Source: Corythucha ciliata (lineage: Eukaryota; Arthropoda; Insecta; Hemiptera; Tingidae). Taken from it: DNA of 64,000 nucleotides. Every line of letters begins with the position of its first letter. The first letter of the stretch is position 1. Below the pieces are notes generated by a model, which was given only the letters and a program-made list of their open reading frames with translations, ran no database searches and had not been told where the DNA came from. Below are positions 57,801 through 64,000 of this stretch, piece after piece. The DNA lies in NCBI GenBank assembly GCA_038030265.1, contig CM075943.1, positions 41,292,001-41,356,000 on the forward strand. The letters are read 5' to 3'. The translations under genes were made by a program, and so were the position numbers.

Positions 57801-60800
57801 CATTTTGTTTTTCACAAAAATTGTACATTGCCGGGCTAAAAAACCGAAAATTTAGGCTAAACAAACGTAAACAAGCAATAAACAAACGAATGGCGCAATT
57901 TTCATCATGTTTCGTGATATGTGTTCCGCCAGGTTCAGATTCTCGTACATGGGGTATTGGCCCATTTTAAATGCGAATCTTTTGGGTCTGGCTCTTTCCA
58001 AAAACTAAATTTCGTAGGGTTGGCCCGTTCAAACCCAATTTCACGGAATGGGCTCAGCCGAACAAACAATGGGGGGGGGGGGGGTAGCCCACTCGAAATT
58101 CCAAATTTCAGCGGGTCATTCAAAACCAGTTCATAATAAAATTTTGCGGGTCCGGCTCATTTTGCGGGACTTTCTCACCCAAAAAGCAATTTCGATGCAT
58201 CAAAAACAAAATTTCACGCAGTTGGCCCGTTTACGAAGCAATTTCGTGAGGTTTGCTCATCTAATTTCATTTAAATTTCACTGGTTTGACTAATTCCAAA
58301 AATAAATTTTGCGAGCTTTGCTCATCCAAACCCCAAATGTTGTGAATTGAGCACTTTCAGACAGAAACCAATTTCGTGAGGTTATTCCTTCAAAAATAAA
58401 ATTTCGTGGGTTTGGTTCATTTGAAACCCATTCTGCTGCTATCCAAGAGAGGGAGAGAGAACTGCGAGTGAGAGTGTGTGATAAAGAATTGAAAGTGTGT
58501 GGTTCCTGCCAGGGGCGTGGGCCCACTTGTGCACTCACTTAAATATTGCCTGGCTTCTAGTGTCCAAAAAATAAGGTTCCGCCTGAGCGCGCCTCGATGG
58601 TGTAATGGATACAATGCTCACTTCGCAACCCAGCCGGCCTGGGTTCGAATCCAGCCATTGCCCATTACACTATAAGGCTGCGGCGAGCTGTGACACGGCA
58701 CACCCGGCTTCGTGCGGGCGTTCCCGGCGATGTTCGTTGAACAAGCCGCGCATCGACCGAAACGCCCGCGTAGTACGGGTGTGAAGTGCTCAGTTGGGCC
58801 TGGGCACGGAGTATGGCGTAGCTTTCCTAGGGAGGCTTAGGGCTTAGGCGCCTGCTGGGAGTCAAAGCCCGGCGCCCCCGACAAAAAAAAAAAAAAAAAA
58901 AAAAACAAAAAAAAAACGTTTCGCCTGGTCGTTGATTTCAGCGCATTATCTCGACTCTTGTCGCCAGACACGTCCCAAGAATTAAATAATTTTGACCAAA
59001 ACTGACTGGTTGATATAGTATTCTGACTAGTGACTACTGGGCCACACAACCCTTTATAGCCTCACAAATACCCACGAAAAACAGATGCTCCCCCTCCTCG
59101 CACGTTAGCCAATGACCCAAGCTAACAGCTAAAGTATCGCAGTTTTCTCGGCTCCAAAGCGGTCCAGCAATGTCAACGTGGGTCGGAGTCTTCGGATCGT
59201 GGAAGAACTCTTTCAACAGGTTTTTATCATCCTGTTTTTCGATTCCCCGAGCAATTTCTGGTGTCGGGAAACCACAAAATACGCTGTTTCATCCCGTTTT
59301 AAATTATGGTAATTTTCGCTAAAATCGCCCAGAGGTCAGTACAAAGTTGAATAAGCGTTATTATAAGGGTCATTTTACTTCCATGTTTAAAGATGTTTTG
59401 ATTCAAGCCGAAAGTGGCTTATGAGTCCCTTGGACAGTACTCAATGGCCAAATGCAGCCGGTCTTGGACAAAATGCCCTCCATGGTCCTGACAACGCCCC
59501 TCGAAGTGGCCGAAAATGACTGTTTTGCTTTGACGTTAATTTTGGTCGATTTTCTCGACCCCCAAAGCAGTCTGTCTGCATGGGTTAAGGGTCTTACTTT
59601 GACTAGAGGCCAGTCAGTTGCGTGACTGCGGTGGCCACGCTGTACGCGGGAAAATTCGTGAGACCCACAAACATTGAGCGACAAAAAAATCCGTAGCTAT
59701 TGGGAGAACACGTTTAACATCTCTTCTAATTGAAAATCCGTTTGTATTTTCGGATTCTCCGTGTTTCTAAAAGTCATAAAGTACGTGGTTTCGTCCATGG
59801 TAACTCGGATAACTCGTGGGGCCATGCCTTCGCCCTCTCATTTCTGGAGCTGATGAGGCCATTTATTCTAGGTGTGGAAATTTTGCCTTCATTTTTAGAT
59901 TTTTCGAAGAAAAATCCTATAATAAGATCAAATTGCTGGTTTTTAAAGCGGCGTTTAGCTTATTCAGTTTCTTGGTCGATTATTGAGAAACGTTGAAGTT
60001 GCATTTTCAAGGGGCAAAATCAAGTTTTTCAAGAAAATCATGCTCCTGAGCCACGAAAGTCAAGCCTCATGCTCCCCTTGCCCATCTCATTTGTAACGGT
60101 CCTTGGCCTTAACTCTTATTGTGTACAGAGACTAATGATTATTTTTTTGCCGCACAGTATTCTAATTATTGCAATAGCGCTAGTTACTTCAGCTGGCTTG
60201 GAGTTTAGCTAATTTTAACGTTATCTTACTTTATTTTGTTGCAGTGATGACGAGAATGAAGAGGCGGAAGAGAAAAAAGTTATCATCTTGCGAGTGGACG
60301 GAATGACTTGCCAGTCGTGTGTTAGGAAGATCGAAGATAACATCCGCACCGCAGAGGGCGTTGTAAATATTAAGGTCCGTACAAATTAAATAAAATTATT
60401 AAATTATTATATGAAGTCTGAATTTACATTCTCTTAGGTTAATTTAGAAGAAAAGACAGCGAATATAATATACAATGCTCAGCTCACGTCACCTGTCGAT
60501 TTGAAAGAGAGCATTGAAGAATTAGGCTTTGACGCGTTTTTACCTAACGGCGATGACCCTTCCATTAGAGACGTTACGGTTGGAATTAACGGGATGAAAT
60601 GCCAGTCCTGCGTTAAAAAAATAGAAGGCAATATGACCGATTCGCCTGGCGTTAAAGAAATCAAGGTAAACTTTTGATTGGCGGCTTTGACTTTCGAGGG
60701 GCTGACTATGGCTTAGGAAAACATACAGATTTTGCTCTCTTCGTATAGTCTTCTGGACGCAGAAAAAAAGGCCTTTTCCGGTGTCACGGGTTTTTTAGTT

Positions 60801-63002
60801 CAATTTAAGTTGTAGCGATAGAAATTAAATTCTGCCTGAGAGAAATGAATGCCAAGGGGTGGTGGGGGGTGGGTCTGTGTGTGGTTTGTGCTTCGTAATC
60901 GACATGCTTTTTTCCCCTTTGTATTTCTGATGTTGAATTTGTGTTTCATTAAGGTATCCCTCGAAAGCAAATCAGCGTCCATCAAGTATGACACATCGAT
61001 TGTTACTCCTGACCAACTGGTCGATCGAATATCCGACATGGGATTTGATTGTTTCATCCAGGGAGAAGCACGGCAGTGTGCGATATCCGTTCAGGGTATG
61101 ACTTGTACTTCTTGTGTCAATAAAATCCAAGGTAAGCATCCATAATTCCAGAAACCTAGAGTGGGGTTCCGTTCCAAGTGTTTCATGTATATATACACCG
61201 TTGCACTTAGGTCACTTGCTGGAAAAAGCGGGAGTTTTAGAGGCAAATATCAGTCTTGACAAAAAAGAGGCTTCTGTGACCTACGTAACGGGTATAGTGG
61301 ATCCCCATTCAATCGCGGATGCAATTGAAGAGATTGGATTTGTTGCTGAAGTTGAAAATGCGAATAGTTCACCTTCCAAGGCAAAAAGTAACAATCTTTC
61401 ACTGTAATACTTGCCTCAAAGAACATTGATGGCACGTTGTGCTCGTTTGACAGGCAAAACTAAGCCATCGCCCTCACCCAACGGTGTTGTTTCCTCTGAA
61501 ACGAAAAACAAGGAAGGCTTGGAAAAATGTTATCTCCACGTCAAAGGAATGACTTGCGCGTCTTGTGTCGCAGCCATTGAAAAGTTTTGTAACAAATTAC
61601 CAGGTGTGTATTTTCATCTTCGCAATTGGCTGAGCTTGGTTCTCTCACAGTCGTTTTACAATTTTCTTTTTTGCTTAGGCGTCAACGACATCCTTATAGC
61701 ACTTTTGGCAGCGAAAGCTGAAGTGAAATACGACTCTTCAGTCACTGATCCAACAACAATAGCTCTAGCGCTGACGGACTTCGGTTTTCCATCTACCGTG
61801 TCCAATGACTCGGAGTCAGGAGACGGAGTGGTAGAAATCAGGGTCGGTCACTCTCAAGTCTTTTGGTCGTTTACGATGGATTTTTATTTTCAATTATATT
61901 ATTTCAGATCGACGGTATGACGTGTGCGTCGTGTGTAAATAAAATTGAAACGACCGTTTCAAAAGTCAAGGGCGTTCTAGCGTCCCGCGTAGCTTTAACT
62001 ACAAAAATGGGTCGATTTACTTTTAATCCATCCGAAACTGGACCTAGAGATGTCATCCAGGCTATCGAAAATATAGGATTTACCGCTACCATTATCACAA
62101 AAAAGGATAAGGATGTCAAAGGTTACTTGGATCACAGGTGAAATAAATGACTTTACAATGGTTTGGTTGGTTGTTCTTCAAGCTTTTTTTTTTGTCCTAC
62201 AGCGAAGACATCAACAAGTGGAAGCGAGCTTTTCTCATCTCCCTAATGTTTGGTGGCCCGTGCATGATCGCTATGTTGTATTTCATGTATGAAATGACGG
62301 TGCACTCACACGAGAGCATGACTATGGTCATTCCCGGGCTGTCCTTGGAAAATCTCATCCTTTTCCTTTTGTCTACACCCGTACAATTTTTCGGTGGATG
62401 GCACATGCATGTCGCCGCCTGGAAGGCCGTTCGCCATAGAACGACCAACATGGATGTACTAGTCTCGTTGGCCACCTCGATCTCCTATTTGTATTCAGTC
62501 ATAGTCGTACTGGCTGCCATATTTATTAGTCATCACAATCCTCAAACATTTTTTGATACGCCGCCGATGTTGTTCGTTTTTATCACGTTGGGTCGATGGT
62601 TAGAGAGTATTGCGAAGGTTCGTCGTCTTTGATTTGTAGATGCTAGTTGACTCGTACTAACAATCTGTTCCAACGCTAGGGTAAAACGTCCGAAGCTCTA
62701 TCCAAATTGCTTACATTGAAACCGACTGAAGCCGTACTTATCGAAACTGGTCCGAATATGGAAGTAATAAGTGAAAAGGTCATTTCTGTAGAACTCCTTC
62801 ATAGAGGCGATGTCCTCAAGGTAAAAACTTAATCAACTTGTATTCTCCTTTACTTCACCAACTCTAAAAAATGTATTTCAATAATTTTTCCAGGTCGTTC
62901 CTGGAGCTAAAGTGCCTGTGGATGGAGTGGTTCTTCAAGGTCATTCAGCCTGCGACGAATCACTGATAACTGGCGAATCGATGCCCGTCAGCAAAAAAGA
63001 AG
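54806..63002 (+). CDS. ATP7: ATP7-type copper-transporting P-type ATPase, N-terminal part (11 exons, incomplete at the window edge)
   Basis: Exons: 54806-54879, 60245-60374, 60438-60665, 60954-61131, 61211-61387, 61454-61603, 61679-61842, 61908-62137, 62203-62617, 62680-62820, 62894-63002; 665 codons plus one base, all phases consistent. The protein pumps Cu(I) across Golgi or plasma membrane using ATP. Five heavy-metal-associated domains carry GMTCQSC (C47/C50), GMKCQSC (C123/C126), GMTCTSC (C195/C198), GMTCASC (C297/C300) and GMTCASC (C373/C376). Four membrane segments follow at about 452-472, 487-505, 520-545 and 557-573, with the usual GGW near the second. The actuator loop has TGES at 655-658. 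The copper-binding CPC motif, DKTG phosphorylation site, nucleotide-binding domain and last membrane segments must lie beyond 64,000. The start ATG lies in AAACATGG; its exon joins exon 2 with a Phe codon. Human ATP7A/B have six metal-binding domains and Drosophila ATP7 fewer, so five is of interest. Confidence 0.92.
56153..56417. mobile_element. piggyBac-type MITE
   Basis: The ends CACTAGGAAGACCGAAG and, inverted, CGCTAGGAAGACCGAGA are flanked by TTAA on both sides (56,149-56,152 and 56,418-56,421), the fixed target of piggyBac elements. The interior repeats CGTCAAATGA-type motifs. No transposase. Confidence 0.8.
56911..57020. mobile_element. Foldback element related to 14.7 kb
   Basis: The arms CATGCATAAAGTTGTAGCCG and CAACTTTATGCATG are inverted repeats and contain the same GTAGCCGTAGGAGCC core as the 14.7-kb element. 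CCCTCGTAGTTTAAGCG follows on the right, as in that copy. Confidence 0.75.
57242..57936. mobile_element. Nested palindrome element (695 bp)
   Basis: Outer arms of about 60 bp (GAACCTGGCGGAACACATAT ... GCGCCATTCGTTTG) are repeated inverted at the right end. Inside, the near-palindrome TGTGTGCC ... GGCACACA with CAACTTCACG in the middle occurs four times (about 57,356, 57,499, 57,630 and 57,771), the first two opposite in sense to the last two. No target duplication or coding sequence could be recognised. Confidence 0.8.
58591..58916 (+). mobile_element. tRNA-derived SINE, short form
   Basis: Starts GCCTCGATGGTGTAATGGAT with the B-box GGTTCGAATCC, followed by the body shared with the 46-kb copy and an A-rich tail (58,883-58,916). 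GTTCCGCCTG (58,576-58,585) and GTTTCGCCTG (58,918-58,927) look like a target-site duplication with one change. It lies in ATP7 intron 1, in the sense orientation. Confidence 0.85.
58930..60244. other. Rest of ATP7 intron 1
   Basis: No exon is recognised. A minus-strand frame at 59,034-59,216 includes THVDIAGPL, faintly like the start of a retroelement integrase core, but nothing supports it around. Confidence 0.4.
60245..60374 (+). CDS. ATP7: ATP7 exon 2 (metal-binding domain 1, first half)
   Basis: Acceptor TTGTTGCAG; an acidic lead ([11 protein letters not shown]), then GMTCQSC and the first helix, ending at VVNIK before GTCCGT. Confidence 0.93.
60438..60665 (+). CDS. ATP7: ATP7 exon 3 (end of domain 1, start of domain 2)
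   Basis: Begins [12 protein letters not shown] and contains ELGFDA and GMKCQSC; the intron before it is only 63 bp. Phase 0 at both ends. Confidence 0.93.
60954..61131 (+). CDS. ATP7: ATP7 exon 4 (end of domain 2, start of domain 3)
   Basis: Begins [13 protein letters not shown] and contains ISDMGFDC and GMTCTSC, ending in phase 1 before GTAAGC. Confidence 0.93.
61211..61387 (+). CDS. ATP7: ATP7 exon 5 (end of domain 3)
   Basis: Begins [16 protein letters not shown] and continues to [10 protein letters not shown], then a Ser/Lys-rich linker. The donor is GTAACA; reading through it would stop within 7 codons. The next intron is 66 bp. Confidence 0.88.
61454..61603 (+). CDS. ATP7: ATP7 exon 6 (linker and start of domain 4)
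   Basis: A Pro/Ser/Lys-rich linker ([10 protein letters not shown]), then [13 protein letters not shown] and its helix, ending in phase 1 before GTGTGT. Confidence 0.92.
61679..61842 (+). CDS. ATP7: ATP7 exon 7 (end of domain 4)
   Basis: Begins [18 protein letters not shown] and contains LTDFGFPS, ending VVEIR before the weaker donor GTCGGT. Confidence 0.9.
61908..62137 (+). CDS. ATP7: ATP7 exon 8 (metal-binding domain 5)
   Basis: Holds a whole domain: IDGMTCASC, the [18 protein letters not shown] strand and [10 protein letters not shown], then a Lys-rich linker to the membrane part. Confidence 0.93.
62203..62617 (+). CDS. ATP7: ATP7 exon 9 (four membrane segments)
   Basis: Includes [52 protein letters not shown] and [13 protein letters not shown], the conserved copper-ATPase order of segments 1-4. 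Confidence 0.94.
62680..62820 (+). CDS. ATP7: ATP7 exon 10 (start of actuator domain)
   Basis: [18 protein letters not shown], the conserved start of the actuator domain after segment 4, ending HRGDVLK. Confidence 0.94.
62894..63002 (+). CDS. ATP7: ATP7 exon 11 (actuator loop TGES)
   Basis: [13 protein letters not shown] and [15 protein letters not shown], ending in phase 1 before GTTAGT. It is the last exon visible. Confidence 0.94.
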
Positions 63003-64000
63003 GTTAGTCGTAAGTTTAAACACACCCAGTGACGTTGGTTAGAACGGTTGATCTAGTGAGCCACCTTGAGAATATTGATGTGGTCTGCTCCTGAAGTGGA
63101 TTGTTATATGTACAACTATGACCAACGAATTCACGACTGTTGTAAAGTGACCGTTTTCGGGCCTAGTGAGATTCCTGGGGAACAAAATTCAGATTCGTGG
63201 GCAGACAATGCCTAGGGGTCTGAATTTTTAGTTATGAAACCGATTAATGGGTGCCCTGCGGTTTGTCTAAATAGGATGATTTTGCCATAAAATCCCTTGC
63301 TAATAGCCAAATCTGGCTAAATAGGTAATTTGTAAATATCATCAAAAACAATTTCGTGGATTAATAGCTCGTACAATATCGACGGTCCGGTTTCGTCCCT
63401 CGTGGGCCTTTTAGTCCTCTCTGTGCCCTGGGTTACGGCCTGCTTTGACGCGAGAGCGCAAAGCCTGTCGTAGCCCTTCTTAAAACGCTGGCAACTTAGC
63501 CCAGCGACGACGACGACGACGAGGAGTTCGGGGCTTACCACCCTCGTCGAGCTGTCAAATGACAGGCAAACAAGCGTGTTTAAGAAGTTAAACTTGGCGT
63601 TGGCTCAAAAGTGAGGGAAAGCCTGAAGACCATCCCGCCCGACCAGAAAGAGCCTCTCGGGGCTTGAATTTGTCTTCCACTTCTCCAGGAAAACTACGTG
63701 AATTCAGGCGGCAGCCCCGGACTCTACAGGTCGGCGATCGCCAAGGGCCCCTGAGCCCAGGGGACCCAGCACGGAAAGCCCGACAAGAATTATCCTCGAG
63801 CTGGAGGGGCCCCAAAGAAATAAACTATGACTTATTTTTCAGAGTATCTCCAAACTGATCGCGGGGCCTATCCACAGATCCACGGGGGATACAAGGGAGC
63901 CGGGCAATTTTGAGCAAAATGTCAAGGTTTTTTGAGGTTTTTCAGGGCAAAATGATCACAGTTTCATATTCAAGTGGCCAGTTCGAAGGGCTGATTCAAT
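63003..64000. other. ATP7 intron 11 with a GC-rich insert
   Basis: No further exon is seen before the window ends. From about 63,360 to 63,830 the base composition turns GC-rich, with a (CGA)n run near 63,505 and short frames rich in Arg, Gly and Pro that I cannot assign. The sharp change suggests an inserted repeat or retroelement fragment. Confidence 0.45.

Larger units (their letters stand above)
56080..58451 (+). repeat. Family A array interrupted by three inserts, with fixed terminus
   Basis: Forward-sense ~31-bp units can be followed from about 56,095 to 58,417. They are broken by the piggyBac-type MITE, the foldback at 56.9 kb and the nested palindrome at 57.2-57.9 kb. The array closes with CATTTGAAACCCATTCTGCT-GCTATCC at 58,418-58,444 and GA-rich sequence. 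It lies in ATP7 intron 1. Confidence 0.75.

Noticed and set aside
58591..58663. Possible tRNA gene
   Set aside because: A- and B-boxes are present, but the acceptor ends do not pair and a SINE body and A-rich tail follow.
59034..59216. Integrase-like peptide THVDIAGPL on the minus strand
   Set aside because: Too short; the catalytic Asp/Glu context and neighbouring retroelement sequence are missing.

Overview
The window is nuclear DNA of an arthropod, most likely an insect. It holds GT-AG introns, a BTB/POZ protein of the insect TTK/bric-a-brac type joined to a pipsqueak (psq) helix-turn-helix, and a copper-transporting P-type ATPase of the ATP7 type. The base composition is AT-rich, and the non-coding sequence is dense in short DNA transposons and degenerate ~30-bp repeat arrays. 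The species cannot be fixed from sequence alone; a hemipteran-like insect is only a guess.

Only two genes can be supported. On the minus strand (28,236 to 13,311) four coding exons join in phase into a 450-residue BTB-psq transcription factor, preceded by a non-coding 5' exon ending at 28,627. On the plus strand eleven coding exons (54,806 to 63,002) give the first 665 residues of ATP7: five GMxCxxC copper-binding domains, four membrane segments and the TGES actuator loop. The phosphorylation and nucleotide-binding half lies beyond the window. A second possible first exon at 49,313-49,341 ends in the same splice phase.

The rest is repeat history. 1.06-1.91 kb: a Merlin (IS1016-like) element with a broken DDE transposase. 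4.06-8.90 kb: a hAT element with 8-bp target duplications, whose right half lies in a 1,719-bp head-to-tail duplication; an empty copy of its target site survives at 18.3 kb. 13.9-17.5 kb (an intron of the BTB-psq gene): a second tandem duplication of about 1.78 kb, carrying a foldback element and a small hAT-type element in each unit. 17.9-27.1 kb: inverted-repeat elements, one (22,320-23,982) with TAA target duplications as in PIF/Harbinger. 28.6-49 kb: no gene recognised, but repeat arrays, MITEs and a tRNA-derived SINE. 56-58.9 kb (ATP7 intron 1): a repeat array broken by a piggyBac-type MITE, a foldback and a nested palindrome, then a second SINE.

Two window-wide patterns stand out. Several families of degenerate ~21-32 bp tandem arrays are present, one of which ends three times in the same unique sequence and so behaves like a defined dispersed element. 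About twenty uninterrupted G or C tracts of 10-15 bases are also present.
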